From Labilibaculum antarcticum (GTDB taxonomy: Bacteria; Bacteroidota; Bacteroidia; Bacteroidales; Marinifilaceae): a stretch of 64,000 bases of DNA. Of this stretch, positions 26,223 through 35,855 are shown in pieces. A program made the translations under genes and the position numbers. The notes under the pieces are model-generated. The model was not told where the DNA came from, searched no databases, and saw only the letters and a list, made by a program, of their open reading frames with translations. The DNA lies in assembly GCF_002356295.1 (NCBI RefSeq), contig NZ_AP018042.1, forward strand, positions 5,654,992 through 5,718,991. The letters are read 5' to 3'. The first letter of the stretch is position 1. The number at the start of each line of letters is the position of its first letter.

Positions 26223-28490
26223 CTAGTAAACAATTGATTTAGGTCGATCTTGATTCGCTTTTCCAAAATTGGGATTTGGTGTAGCTCCCATCTCGAATGT
26301 TAGCTCTCCTCCCTTTAAAATATCTTTGTGTGTGATGAATGATTTTGTATACTCCAATCCGTTTAAAGTCGCAGATTGGATGTAAATATTATCATCGCTG
26401 TTGTTATTTGCTATAATGGTAAATTTCTTATTCTCAGGAAGATTTAGACTTGCTTCATCGAACAAAGGACTTCCAAACACATAAGCACCATTGCTTGGAT
26501 TAACAGGATAGAATCCCATGGAAGACATTACGTACCAGGCAGACATTTGCCCACAATCTTCATTCCCACATAAACCATCTACTTGATCGGTGTATAATTC
26601 GTTCATGATGTAACGAACCTTATCTGCAGTTTTGAATTGCTCGCCGGCATAAGCATACAAATAAGTTATGTGATGACTTGGCTCGTTTCCATGTGCATAT
26701 TGACCAATTAAACCTGAGATATCCGATGATGCTCCTTCTTCCAAATCCGAAGAAATTGAGAAAAGACTGTCCAACTTATTCAAAAATGGCTTCTCGCCTC
26801 CCAAAAGAGCAATTAATCCTTCCGGATCTTGAGGAACCAACCATAAATACTGCCATGCATTTCCTTCACAATAATCGTTTACACGATGTTGGGCTGAATA
26901 TGGATCGAAAGGTGTTCTCCAAGAACCATCTTTCATTTTTCCTTTCATAAAGCGATCTTTCGGATCGAAATATTTAGTATATGCTTTTGCTCTCCCCGCA
27001 AAATATTTTGCATCTTCCGTTTTTCCCAATTTTTCAGCCAGTTTGCTAATTGCCCAGTCGCTAATTGCATATTCCATGCCACTTGCCACAGATTCGTGCA
27101 TCATATCACAAGGAATGAAACCGTATTCCTGTAATTCTTTAACGCCTGGTTCAAAATCGCCCATAGCCGTTGCTTTTACCGCTTCGTACGCTAATTCATA
27201 GTCTATTTCAAATCCTTTCAAACATGCATCAACAACAACCGGAACTGCACTGTATCCAACCATTGTATTGGTTTCATTTCCCCGTAAATGCCAAACTGGT
27301 AATTTTCCTTGTTGCTTGTAAATTGTCAGCATTGAATTAATCATATCCGGAACACGTTCTTGTTGTGTCAAGCTGTATAAAGGATGAGCTGTACGGTAAG
27401 TATCCCACAGCGAAAATAAGGTATAGTTTGTAAAATCAGAATTCGAGTAAACTTCCTTATCAACACCTCTGTAATCTCCATTTGCATCATTAAATAAGTT
27501 GGGAGCAATTAATGTGTGATACATTGCAGTGTAGAACACTTTCTTCTTTTTTAGATCTTTCGTTTTGATCTCAATTTTGGCCAGCTCTTTATTCCATTTA
27601 GCTTGATTTTCAGCAAGAATTTGTTCAAAATCCCAAGAATTCATTTCAGCCTTAATATTCGCCAAGGCATTTTCCATGCTTACAGGAGACATTCCGAACT
27701 TAACTTTTACTTCTTCAGAAGCTTCGGTCTCAAATTCCAGACAAGCTTTTACCGCTGTTCCCTTCGCCGCATCTCCTTTTACTAATTTATCCCCATTATA
27801 TACTTCCATATCTTTAACCGGCTTAGAGAGAACCATTGCAAAATATTCTCTTTGATCTTCGGCCCATCCGGTTGAAAAACGATAACCAGCAACAATTGTG
27901 TCATTTACCTTATGAAAAAATGTCTCTGTTGAAGTATCTCCATTCCCTTCTTGTAAATCAAGAATTATTTTGGACTGATCTGATTTTGGGAATGTTATTT
28001 TATGAAGAGCAACACGTTCACTTGTAGTCATTTCAATATCTACATTATAGGTATCCAAATGTACTTTATAGTAACCAGGTTCCACTTTTTCGGTTTCATG
28101 ACTGTAATAGGAAGCATAACCATTTTCTGGATTTTCCTGTGAACCAGGATTCATTTTCACATCTCCAACAGCAGGCATAATTAAAAAATCGCCTAAGTCA
28201 GTACATCCCGTTCCACTTAAATGCAAATGAGAGAAGCCTTTTACAATACTATCTGAATAATGATAGGATGAACACCAGTCCCAGCCTTGGTGAAAATTGC
28301 TTGGGCCAGCTTGAATAGCTCCAAATGGAACACTTGCACCAACAAAAACATGCCCATGTCCTGCCGATCCAATTAAAGGATCAACAAATTGAATATAGTT
28401 ATCTTTTTGTTCTTCATTACCACAGGAAAATAAAGTAGTAATTGCGAGAGACAACAGAATTAGTGTTTTAAGAGAATTTCGGTATAGCAT
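26223..28490 (-). CDS. GH92 alpha-mannosidase, lipoprotein
   Basis: Third GH92 enzyme (second in transcription order after the surface protein), 755 aa from the ATG at 28490. The upstream in-frame ATG at 28541 adds 17 residues before an obvious lipoprotein signal (LKTLILLSLAITTLFSCGNEE) and is rejected. The acidic residues after the lipid Cys suggest a surface location. Family marks are QFVDPLIGSAGHGHVFVGAS, HLSGTGCTDLGDFLIMP, LFSLWDTYRTAHPLYSL, YCEGNAWQYLWLVPQD with the probable general acid, and GLCGNEDCGQMSAW. It resembles the commonest GH92 type, in which alpha-1,2-mannosidases are found, but the linkage cannot be proven here. Followed by the next GH92 after 7 bp. Confidence 0.93.
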   Translation of the reverse strand: MLYRNSLKTLILLSLAITTLFSCGNEEQKDNYIQFVDPLIGSAGHGHVFVGASVPFGAIQAGPSNFHQGWDWCSSYHYSDSIVKGFSHLHLSGTGCTDLGDFLIMPAVGDVKMNPGSQENPENGYASYYSHETEKVEPGYYKVHLDTYNVDIEMTTSERVALHKITFPKSDQSKIILDLQEGNGDTSTETFFHKVNDTIVAGYRFSTGWAEDQREYFAMVLSKPVKDMEVYNGDKLVKGDAAKGTAVKACLEFETEASEEVKVKFGMSPVSMENALANIKAEMNSWDFEQILAENQAKWNKELAKIEIKTKDLKKKKVFYTAMYHTLIAPNLFNDANGDYRGVDKEVYSNSDFTNYTLFSLWDTYRTAHPLYSLTQQERVPDMINSMLTIYKQQGKLPVWHLRGNETNTMVGYSAVPVVVDACLKGFEIDYELAYEAVKATAMGDFEPGVKELQEYGFIPCDMMHESVASGMEYAISDWAISKLAEKLGKTEDAKYFAGRAKAYTKYFDPKDRFMKGKMKDGSWRTPFDPYSAQHRVNDYCEGNAWQYLWLVPQDPEGLIALLGGEKPFLNKLDSLFSISSDLEEGASSDISGLIGQYAHGNEPSHHITYLYAYAGEQFKTADKVRYIMNELYTDQVDGLCGNEDCGQMSAWYVMSSMGFYPVNPSNGAYVFGSPLFDEASLNLPENKKFTIIANNNSDDNIYIQSATLNGLEYTKSFITHKDILKGGELTFEMGATPNPNFGKANQDRPKSIVY

Positions 28491-28673
28491 CTGGTTCTTG
28501 TTCTTAGGTTTTATAATATGCTGATATATATAGTAGCTCAAGGCTATTTAATCTTCTATGCAATACACCTTTTTATAAAAAGGCTATAAAAATATCCTTC
28601 CATTTTTAGTAAGGCGGAAGCAAACCCCTTTAATCAAATATGGTTTCCGATAAAAAAACCGAAAAATTAGAAA

Positions 28674-28699
28674 TAGGAGCTGTCAACCGACAGCTCCTA
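28674..28699 (-). terminator. Strong internal hairpin after the LamG surface-protein gene
   Basis: Perfect 11-bp stem TAGGAGCTGTC (28674-28684) and GACAGCTCCTA (28689-28699) around a 4-base loop, 18 bp downstream of the surface-protein stop. On the minus strand it is followed by TTTCTAATTTTT rather than a pure U-run. It is therefore likely a partial terminator or 3'-end stabiliser separating SusC/SusD/SGBP from the enzymes. Confidence 0.6.
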
Positions 28700-28717
28700 A
28701 ATTATTTAGTCAAACTA

Positions 28718-30580
28718 TTAGTCTTCAATTACGTTCCATGAAATACCTCTCATGTCACCTTTGTAGTTTCCTGTTTTATCGGCAAATTTAACGCCGCTAA
28801 CTCTATCCAACGGGAAGTAAACATTCAAACCAGTTTCAGTGCCATCGATATCAGCATCAAGATCAGCTGCATCACGAGCAACATCCCATAAACGGAAGTC
28901 TTTCATGTAACCATCCATTTTACCCCAGCCGTTACCAAGCCACATTTCACCCCAACCGGAGTTGTTTGGAGCACCTATGTCTTCTTGAACACCTTTTGCA
29001 ATACCATCAACATATAATGTTGTTGTTAATACTGTGTTATCATGAACAATCGCAACATGTTGCCATACACCTTTTTGCATTGTCAATGCTTCTGCTTTTG
29101 GACCTTGCCAGCCATCTCCTGCATCCGTAAAGTTCCATAATCCTCCTGCAGACAATACGTTCTCTTCTGTTAGCTCTGTATAACCATCAACCCATATTCC
29201 GTATGTTCCGTTATTAAAGAACTCTCCACTGCCATATCCAAACAAAGATTTAACCTTTACATTGAATTCTACAGTGTAGTCTCCTTGTGGAGTATAATTA
29301 GGTGTAATTCTTAAACCTACAGCATCAGGATTATCATGATCAATAAAAACACCGTCTGTATCTGCAACTAACATTTTATTAATCAGAGCTATTTTAGCAA
29401 TCAATGTTTCGGCCATTTCATCCAACTTGTCCTGACGACCTTGGTTTGCCAGAGCATCATTAGCATCAACAATTAAACCATCGATATAAGCAATAGTTCC
29501 AATTGGATAATCACCATCTTGATTACCTTCAACAACTGCAGCTTTAAAGTCAGAAATTTCCTTAATAGCATTCGTTAAGTTCGTTTTATCTAAAACGATA
29601 ACCGGAGGTTCTGCAATCCACTCAATATTACCTTTTAACGTAGCAGTATAATTTCCTGTAACATCTTTAAATGACTCTCCTAAATTTGCACTGAAAGGAA
29701 AGAACATTTCAAGATTTTCTTCAGTACCATCTAAAATTGCTATTTTGTTATCGGCAATTTCAGAGGCTGTACGAGCACCTTTCCAAACTCTAACATCTTT
29801 CACGATACCATTGATAGCACGACTGGTCCAAGTTGGTCCATTACCAATAATAAAGTCCTTATCAGCACCAGGCAAATAGGTAGCAGTTTGTGATAAAACC
29901 TCAACACCATTTACGTATAATTTTTGGCTCGTAATTTCGTTTACAAAAGCAATTTGCATCCACTCACCAGCTTTTATAACACCGGCTTCAGTTTTGATAT
30001 CTTTCCAACCATCGGTAGTTCCAACGTTTAGGTTAATAGAACCATCGCTAAAATAACGAATTACAAAACCACTATCAGGACCATCCTGCTCGGTTGCAAA
30101 TAGATTGTTTGAATAATCTAATACCGCTAAGTCAACCGCATAAATCTGAGTTTCAATCGTGAAACTTTCAGTAAAAACAGGTTTGATATTATCTGAAATT
30201 TGAATTCCTGTTCCATCTTTCTGTTGAATCCAAGGCATTGCTACAGCTACTGTATTTTCTTTAAAAATATCAATGTAACGTTGCAATTTCACTGCAGCAT
30301 CAACAAGATCTTCTTGCTTATCAGAATTATTGATACGCCAATAAGCCCAATCAACAACTTCCTGAAGTTCTTTTTTTGCACCTGGCTTAAAATCTCCGGC
30401 ACTAATTCCTTCAACGCTGGTTGCGATTAAGCCTTCTGCTTCGCTAATAAGAGTCTCCAGAGATGCAGTCTCAAAGTTACCGCCACTTTTTTCATCATCA
30501 TCACAAGCTGCGAAGGTAAAAACCATCAGAAAAGCAGCCAGATAGGATAACATCTTTATATTTAATTTTATTGTTTTCAT
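28718..30580 (-). CDS. Surface glycan-binding-type lipoprotein with two LamG-like domains
   Basis: 620-aa lipoprotein in the position where PULs usually encode the surface glycan-binding protein, right after susD. Its signal is LSYLAAFLMVFTFAACDDDEKS, and CDDD is a strong surface-export signal. A helical FIVAR-like segment (~40-115) is followed by a concanavalin-like LamG domain (~120-310; FTIETQIYAVDL, LYVNGVEVL, VKDVRVWKGARTASEI). A second helical segment (~320-400) precedes a second LamG domain (~405-615; YTVEFNVKVKS, LYVDGIAKGV, MKDFRLWDVARDAADL). This helix-LamG-helix-LamG duplication is clear. It probably holds the target glycan at the cell surface; no catalytic residues are apparent. 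Confidence 0.85.
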   Translation of the reverse strand: MKTIKLNIKMLSYLAAFLMVFTFAACDDDEKSGGNFETASLETLISEAEGLIATSVEGISAGDFKPGAKKELQEVVDWAYWRINNSDKQEDLVDAAVKLQRYIDIFKENTVAVAMPWIQQKDGTGIQISDNIKPVFTESFTIETQIYAVDLAVLDYSNNLFATEQDGPDSGFVIRYFSDGSINLNVGTTDGWKDIKTEAGVIKAGEWMQIAFVNEITSQKLYVNGVEVLSQTATYLPGADKDFIIGNGPTWTSRAINGIVKDVRVWKGARTASEIADNKIAILDGTEENLEMFFPFSANLGESFKDVTGNYTATLKGNIEWIAEPPVIVLDKTNLTNAIKEISDFKAAVVEGNQDGDYPIGTIAYIDGLIVDANDALANQGRQDKLDEMAETLIAKIALINKMLVADTDGVFIDHDNPDAVGLRITPNYTPQGDYTVEFNVKVKSLFGYGSGEFFNNGTYGIWVDGYTELTEENVLSAGGLWNFTDAGDGWQGPKAEALTMQKGVWQHVAIVHDNTVLTTTLYVDGIAKGVQEDIGAPNNSGWGEMWLGNGWGKMDGYMKDFRLWDVARDAADLDADIDGTETGLNVYFPLDRVSGVKFADKTGNYKGDMRGISWNVIED

Positions 30581-30597
30581 ATAACAAAGTTTAAATG

Positions 30598-30649
30598 AAG
30601 TGTTCTGTGATTTAATTAATCAGAACACTTTCATCTGTGATTTAATTAA
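30598..30649 (-). other. Hairpin and 15-bp direct repeat between susD and the surface-protein gene
   Basis: AAGTGTTCTG (30598-30607) and CAGAACACTT (30621-30630) form a perfect 10-bp stem with a 13-base loop. Overlapping it, CTGTGATTTAATTAA occurs at 30605-30619 and again at 30635-30649. Together they occupy almost all of the 65-bp spacer; an mRNA stability or processing role is likely. Confidence 0.5.
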
Positions 30650-32208
30650 AAGTTGCTATTCATTAATCCACTACCATCTTTAGTTTTGGTATCTGCGGTA
30701 TCCCACCACACTTTGATATCCATTTTATCAGATGTTAATGTGTTAAGCACTGATGGCATATTCGCCTCATTTTGCAAATGCTCATTATCAGGATAACGTA
30801 CTCTCTTCACCCAAGTACCAGCTGCAACAGTAGAACTTCCACTTACACCATCTTTAGGTAAGGTGATGCCTGGATAATCCGTTCTTCTAAAATCAGCCCA
30901 ACCTTCTACTCCGTTAGGAAAGTTTGCTAACCATTTCTGAGTGATTAATTGCTTTAATTTAGCTTCATTAGTTCCAGAAAGAGCTGCTAATCCATCAATG
31001 TAACTAGTAGCATCACCGCCGTCTACACCAACGTAATCCATAGATGCTTGAACTCCTTCTTTGTATAATGCATTTGCATCACCAGAAATCCAACCTCTTA
31101 ATGCTGCTTCAGCTTCCAAAAATTTAACTTCAGAATAAAACATTACCGGACAATACATACCGTCTTCTCCTCCGTCACCAATAAAATCGATATAACCACC
31201 TTCCAAATTCATCGTTGCAAAGTTTTTATCTGAATCAGCAGGAACAAGATTATAGCCGTTTTCAATTCCTAAATATTTAGGGAAACCAGCAACTTCCTTG
31301 GTTACAGGTTTTCCATCTACCTGATAAGCAAACCACCTAGGTGCTCTTGGATCTTCTCCTGCAGATGATTGATTGTAAAGATTGTCAGAGAAAGTCTTTG
31401 ACATTCTGATATTGTTCCAATTCCAAGCCATTTGGTGCAAGTAATCGTACCATCCTTTGCTCCACATTGGAACTTTAGCAACGTCAGCATTGCTGGTGAA
31501 TAATCCACCAGGACCATTAGCTGCCGCTTGAGCTTCAGCTTGAGCCTTGGCTGCATCAGCATTAGAAATACGCATTGCCAATCGTAAACGCAGAGAGTTA
31601 CCAAATTTACGCCACTGCAATGCATCACCATTAAAAATTAAATCATAACCATCATCATATGAATACTGTGCTGCATCACCAGTTATGCTGTTGATTGCAA
31701 CATCCAATCTGGCAAATAAATCAGTATAAATCTCTTGCTGAGAATTATAAGGCACTGATTCTCCAGTTCCTGCATTGAAATAAGGAATATCTCCATAGGT
31801 ATCGGTCATTCTTGACCACCAGTAAACCATCCAAATTTCTTTAATGGCCAATGCATCAACAAATACGGGATCATCTCCTGCACTTTCCTGAATGGCAACA
31901 GCTTTTCGCAAAAAGTCTGTATAATGCTCTTTCCATTGATTTCCAATCCATCCATCAACATATTCATATCGTGGAGATCCAAATCCGGATACTGTATTTG
32001 CCCAGTACTGAGAATACAAGTCAGGATAAAGATTTACATTACGCTGATAATTAACGAATGGCGCTTGTATCATCGTATTAAAGAAAAACTTTGGTTCTAC
32101 GTCAACAACTGCATCTTTTTTGACATTCATATCGTCAAAATCATCCGAACAACCAGTGTTCAAAACGAATAGTCCCAATGCAAGTAGTACTATATATATT
32201 TTATTCAT
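30646..32208 (-). CDS. SusD/RagB-family glycan-binding lipoprotein (SusD-like_2 type)
   Basis: Outer-membrane lipoprotein that forms the lid of the SusC channel and binds the target oligosaccharide. 520 aa from the ATG at 32208; an ATG two codons earlier at 32214 is equally possible. The signal is NKIYIVLLALGLFVLNTGCSDDFDD, with the acidic surface-export signature after the Cys. The helical TPR-like core includes DLYSQYWANT, WKEHYTDFLRKAVAIQ, AIKEIWMVYWWSRMTDTYGDIPYF and FLEAEAALRGWISGDA, all typical of SusD-like_2. It is 14-20 bp downstream of susC and clearly co-transcribed. Confidence 0.93.
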   Translation of the reverse strand: MNKIYIVLLALGLFVLNTGCSDDFDDMNVKKDAVVDVEPKFFFNTMIQAPFVNYQRNVNLYPDLYSQYWANTVSGFGSPRYEYVDGWIGNQWKEHYTDFLRKAVAIQESAGDDPVFVDALAIKEIWMVYWWSRMTDTYGDIPYFNAGTGESVPYNSQQEIYTDLFARLDVAINSITGDAAQYSYDDGYDLIFNGDALQWRKFGNSLRLRLAMRISNADAAKAQAEAQAAANGPGGLFTSNADVAKVPMWSKGWYDYLHQMAWNWNNIRMSKTFSDNLYNQSSAGEDPRAPRWFAYQVDGKPVTKEVAGFPKYLGIENGYNLVPADSDKNFATMNLEGGYIDFIGDGGEDGMYCPVMFYSEVKFLEAEAALRGWISGDANALYKEGVQASMDYVGVDGGDATSYIDGLAALSGTNEAKLKQLITQKWLANFPNGVEGWADFRRTDYPGITLPKDGVSGSSTVAAGTWVKRVRYPDNEHLQNEANMPSVLNTLTSDKMDIKVWWDTADTKTKDGSGLMNSNF

Positions 32209-32228
32209 AATCATAAATTATTTAACTA

Positions 32229-35200
32229 TTAAAAACCAACATTAAGAGAGAACCCATAAGTTCGCGCAGATGGAACTGGAGAGAAATCATATGCTTGTGC
32301 AGCAAACTCAGTACTATAAGCACTCGCATCAGGAGCAGTACCTGGTGTGTTTTTGTAGAAATACAATAAATTTCTTCCTACAAGAGAAAATCTTGCACTT
32401 TTAACAGGATTATGAGGGATTTTACTCAATAATGATTTAGGAATGTTGTATCCAATTGCCACTTCTCTCAATTTCATATGAGAAGCATCGTACATGAATT
32501 CTTCATCTACTTTTGCTAATTGTCTCCAATACTCTTCAGCTGAAACAATAACATTATTGGCTCCACCAGCAGCAGTAACACCATCAACAAAGAATGCCAT
32601 ACGGTCATTTTCTGTTGTTCTAGCAGCAGTACCGGCAGAAACAGCACTTCTTTCAGAAGAAGACAAAATATCTCCACCTTCCTGAATAGAAACTAAAGCT
32701 GTTAGAAATAAACCTTTATAATCAACACTCAAGTTAATTGAACCTGTCCAATCGGGCTGAATATTTCCCAATACATGGTCATCACCCTGAGCTACAACCA
32801 TCAAACCATTTTCATCAATAATTAAGCTACCATTGGCATCACGATCATAAACACTACCGCGAATTACACCTAATTTCTCGCCTGGAATTGCCATTACATT
32901 CATACCAAAACTATATTCTGGTACTCCTTCGGCTAATGATTCCATTACACTCTCGTTCATTGCAAAATTAAAATCTAAACCTACAGTCAGATCCTTCGTT
33001 TTTACAGGAACAGTAGTCAACATTAATTCAATCCCTTTATTGGTAATTAAACCTGCGTTAATTAAGATTGTATTATATCCTGAACTTTGCACACCAGGAA
33101 CAGGAAGAATTTGATTTTTAGTTTCCTCGTTATAGTAGGTAAAATCAATACCTATACGATTATTCAATAATCTCAAATCAGCTCCAATTTCCCAAGAAGT
33201 AGAAATCTCCGGCTTAAGACCATCAACTACAGACTGGTCTGAAACATTTCCTCTTGTTAAGTTATAGTTACCACTCTCTAATGTGAATGATTGACTTGTA
33301 TTATATGGTTCTGTTGCCTTACCTACTTTTGCCCAAGATCCTCTAACCTTTGCAAATGATACCCAATCTGGTAAATCCGTCATTTCAGATACAATGCCAC
33401 TTAAACTTAAAGATGGATAAAAGTAAGAATTATCATATTTCGCATCTGCCGCAGTAAGTGCTGACGACCAGTCGTTACGAGCTGTTAAATCAAGAAAAAC
33501 CATGTTTTTATATGCAACCTGACCAAAACCATATACAGAACGAACTTCACTTTCTGAAGCAGACTCTGAAGCTTTAATATTAGATCCTGCTGCTAAGAAG
33601 AAATCACCTTCTGAAGACAAACGACCTGAATTTGCACTCAAACCTTTAGATACTCTTCTCATATCATTAGCTCCAAGATTTACACCAATTGTAAAGTCTT
33701 CGTTAATTTCTTTATTATAAGACAAAAGAAACTCATAATTTTCTTCCTTAAAATTAGATTGAGTTGGGTTGTAATTTGGTCTACTTGCATCAACGTTATC
33801 TGCAAAAAGGTAACCTTCAACTGAAGAGAAATCATAAAAATCCATTCCGTACTTAAATTTTGCTTTTAAGTCAGAATTAATCTTGATGTTTGCTGCCACA
33901 TAACCAAATGTTCTGTTTTTCTCGTCGTAATTGGTTGTTTGTGCTTGCAAGAAGTAAGGATTTCTATAATTAGCATTTGCTGTTGTGTATAATTTCTCAA
34001 CATGCTGTCCGCTAATAATATCATAACCTGGAGTTAAATCCTGATTACGAATATTCATTGGCATCGTATTGAAATAAGAAACATAAGAATAAGTTCCTAT
34101 TTCCGGACGTTCATTACCTTCTGTCTGAAAATATGATACCTTAGTATCAACGTTTAACCATGAATTAACATCATAGTCAGCTCGCAAATCAAAAGTCAAT
34201 TTCTCAACTTTATGATCTTCATAAATACCGTTCATGATATCCTTACCTAAAGACACACGATAAGCTCCTTCTTCATTACCACCTGTAAAAGCAATATTGT
34301 GCTTTTGACTTGTTCCCGTGCGGGTAAAATCTTTCAAACGGTCTTTCTGTGCTTCATACGGAAGCATCTCACCTGTCCAAGACTCCAACATTTGACCTTG
34401 CATTTCAGATCCCCAAGATGACGTACTACTATTACTGTACTCTCCATTTGTTCCCTGACCATACTGATCTTGCAGATCCAGCATATAAGCAGCTTCAGAC
34501 ATTGTAAATCCACCGGAATAAGAAATTCCCAAACCTTTACCACGAGTTCCTCGTTTAGTTGTTACTAAAACAACACCATTACCACCTCGTTCTCCGTAAA
34601 GAGCTGCAGCATTAGGTCCTTTTAAGATAGAAACAGACTCAATATCTTCAGGATTTAAGTCAAACGCACCACCGGCACGAGATGTTCCACCCCAAACACT
34701 AGCATCTCTACTATTACCATCATCGAATGGCACACCGTCTACTACCCACAATGGAGCATTATTTCCACTTAACGAACTTGCTCCTCGAATTTCAATTCTT
34801 GAAGCCCCTCCAACTCCACCACCAGATTGATTAATCTGTACACCGGCAACTTTACCAGCAAGAGAGCTTACTAAATCAGAATTACCTCCTTGTGTTAACT
34901 CTTCAGCCTTTACATCCTGAACGGAGTAACCAAGAGCCTTCTTTTCTCTTTTAATACCTAAAGCGGTAACAATAACTTCACCAACTTGCAATGCGTCAGT
35001 AGCCATCACAATATTAATTACAGATTGAGAACCAACTGTAATTTCTTGTGTTTGCATTCCGACAAAACTGAATACTAAAACACTGCTGGCATCCGGAACC
35101 GTAATTTCGAATTTTCCATCGATATCCGTTACCGTTCCAATTGTAGTCCCTTCAACAACAACAGACACACCAGGAAGTGATATCCCTGAATCCTCAGTAA

Positions 35201-35390
35201 CAGCACCTGTTACTAATTGTTGTGTAGCAGAAACAGATGAATAGTCTTCAGTTAAACTGTTAACGTTTGCATTCGCAGAAAATGGAAGAACCATCATCGC
35301 GCAAAGCAACGCAAAAATCCCAATCTTACTTCCAGTGCCTAATGGGTTAGATAGGCCTGAATGAAGATTTCGTAAATAGCATTTCTTCAT
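32229..35390 (-). CDS. SusC/RagA-family TonB-dependent oligosaccharide receptor
   Basis: Outer-membrane TonB-dependent transporter, 1053 aa, first gene of the main PUL operon. After the signal region it has a carboxypeptidase-regulatory-like domain (~60-140; GAVTEDSGISLPGVSVVVEG, GTVTDIDGKFEI). Then come the TonB box/plug start (ALQVGEVIVTALGIKREKKA) and plug domain (SLAGKVAGVQINQSGG, EIRGASSLSGNNAPLWVVDG, NPEDIESVSILKGPNAAALYG). A 22-stranded barrel ends in the aromatic C-terminal strand TYGFSLNVGF. No N-terminal STN/FecR-interaction domain is seen, so transcription is probably not controlled by an anti-sigma/ECF pair. This fits the divergent dedicated regulator next door. It imports oligosaccharides together with the SusD lipoprotein. 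Confidence 0.95.
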   Translation of the reverse strand: MKKCYLRNLHSGLSNPLGTGSKIGIFALLCAMMVLPFSANANVNSLTEDYSSVSATQQLVTGAVTEDSGISLPGVSVVVEGTTIGTVTDIDGKFEITVPDASSVLVFSFVGMQTQEITVGSQSVINIVMATDALQVGEVIVTALGIKREKKALGYSVQDVKAEELTQGGNSDLVSSLAGKVAGVQINQSGGGVGGASRIEIRGASSLSGNNAPLWVVDGVPFDDGNSRDASVWGGTSRAGGAFDLNPEDIESVSILKGPNAAALYGERGGNGVVLVTTKRGTRGKGLGISYSGGFTMSEAAYMLDLQDQYGQGTNGEYSNSSTSSWGSEMQGQMLESWTGEMLPYEAQKDRLKDFTRTGTSQKHNIAFTGGNEEGAYRVSLGKDIMNGIYEDHKVEKLTFDLRADYDVNSWLNVDTKVSYFQTEGNERPEIGTYSYVSYFNTMPMNIRNQDLTPGYDIISGQHVEKLYTTANANYRNPYFLQAQTTNYDEKNRTFGYVAANIKINSDLKAKFKYGMDFYDFSSVEGYLFADNVDASRPNYNPTQSNFKEENYEFLLSYNKEINEDFTIGVNLGANDMRRVSKGLSANSGRLSSEGDFFLAAGSNIKASESASESEVRSVYGFGQVAYKNMVFLDLTARNDWSSALTAADAKYDNSYFYPSLSLSGIVSEMTDLPDWVSFAKVRGSWAKVGKATEPYNTSQSFTLESGNYNLTRGNVSDQSVVDGLKPEISTSWEIGADLRLLNNRIGIDFTYYNEETKNQILPVPGVQSSGYNTILINAGLITNKGIELMLTTVPVKTKDLTVGLDFNFAMNESVMESLAEGVPEYSFGMNVMAIPGEKLGVIRGSVYDRDANGSLIIDENGLMVVAQGDDHVLGNIQPDWTGSINLSVDYKGLFLTALVSIQEGGDILSSSERSAVSAGTAARTTENDRMAFFVDGVTAAGGANNVIVSAEEYWRQLAKVDEEFMYDASHMKLREVAIGYNIPKSLLSKIPHNPVKSARFSLVGRNLLYFYKNTPGTAPDASAYSTEFAAQAYDFSPVPSARTYGFSLNVGF

Positions 35391-35466
35391 AGTTAGAATT
35401 ATTAATTATACAATGAACAAAAAAATAGTGTTGTTTTTTTTCTGTAACCAATATTAGCGCAATCGT

Positions 35467-35494
35467 ATTAATTCACGATTAATATTGAATTAAT
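35467..35494. promoter_or_regulatory. Inverted repeat upstream of susC, candidate regulator site
   Basis: ATTAATTCA (35467-35475) and TGAATTAAT (35486-35494) are a perfect 9-bp inverted repeat with a 10-bp spacer, so half-sites are about two helical turns apart. It lies 77-104 bases before the susC start codon. AT-rich composition makes a chance match possible. Confidence 0.3.
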
Positions 35495-35821
35495 GCAGTA
35501 TCAAAAATCATTAATCAGAACCGTCTTTATTGATCTACAGGCATTTACAATAATGCGCCAATTTGATATATTCTTTAAAGATTTATTGAACGCCCGACTA
35601 TTTTTAGTTAGAATTAGTTTTTCAATTTGTTAGGAAAATCAATAGGGGGAATTGACAATCTAAATTTTCAGATGTTTAAACAAAAACAAACGACTACATA
35701 ATAAAAAAGTATCCATTTTATATGTTTTATTGTTTAAACACAGGCAAAACTTTGCTTCAAAATTAATGCTACAAACATAGTCTTTTTGGGTTATTCTCTT
35801 TATAATCTAGCTATAATTAGA

Positions 35822-35829
35822 TATATTTG
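35822..35829 (+). promoter_or_regulatory. -7 box of the Kelch-SARP regulator gene
   Basis: TATATTTG matches TAnnTTTG exactly and lies 27 bases before the start codon at 35856. No good -33 element was found at the expected distance. Confidence 0.4.
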
Positions 35830-35855
35830 AACATTACCAAACCCACTAATTAGGA

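Larger units (their letters stand above)
35391..35855. promoter_or_regulatory. Divergent control region between susC and the Kelch-SARP regulator
   Basis: A 465-bp gene-free, AT-rich region. CAAACATA at 35772-35779 reads TATGTTTG on the minus strand, an exact TAnnTTTG -7 box for susC. It would give a leader of about 375 bases. A run of A/T-rich inverted repeats lies nearer susC. This is where a PUL regulator must bind. Confidence 0.5.

Noticed and set aside
26216..26266. 17-residue extension of the GH92 lipoprotein at 23924-26215
   Set aside because: It would overlap the upstream GH92 gene and place charged residues before a perfect lipoprotein signal.
32229..35390. SusC considered as an ECF-sigma-coupled receptor
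   Set aside because: No N-terminal STN signalling domain was seen and no FecI/FecR-type genes are adjacent.
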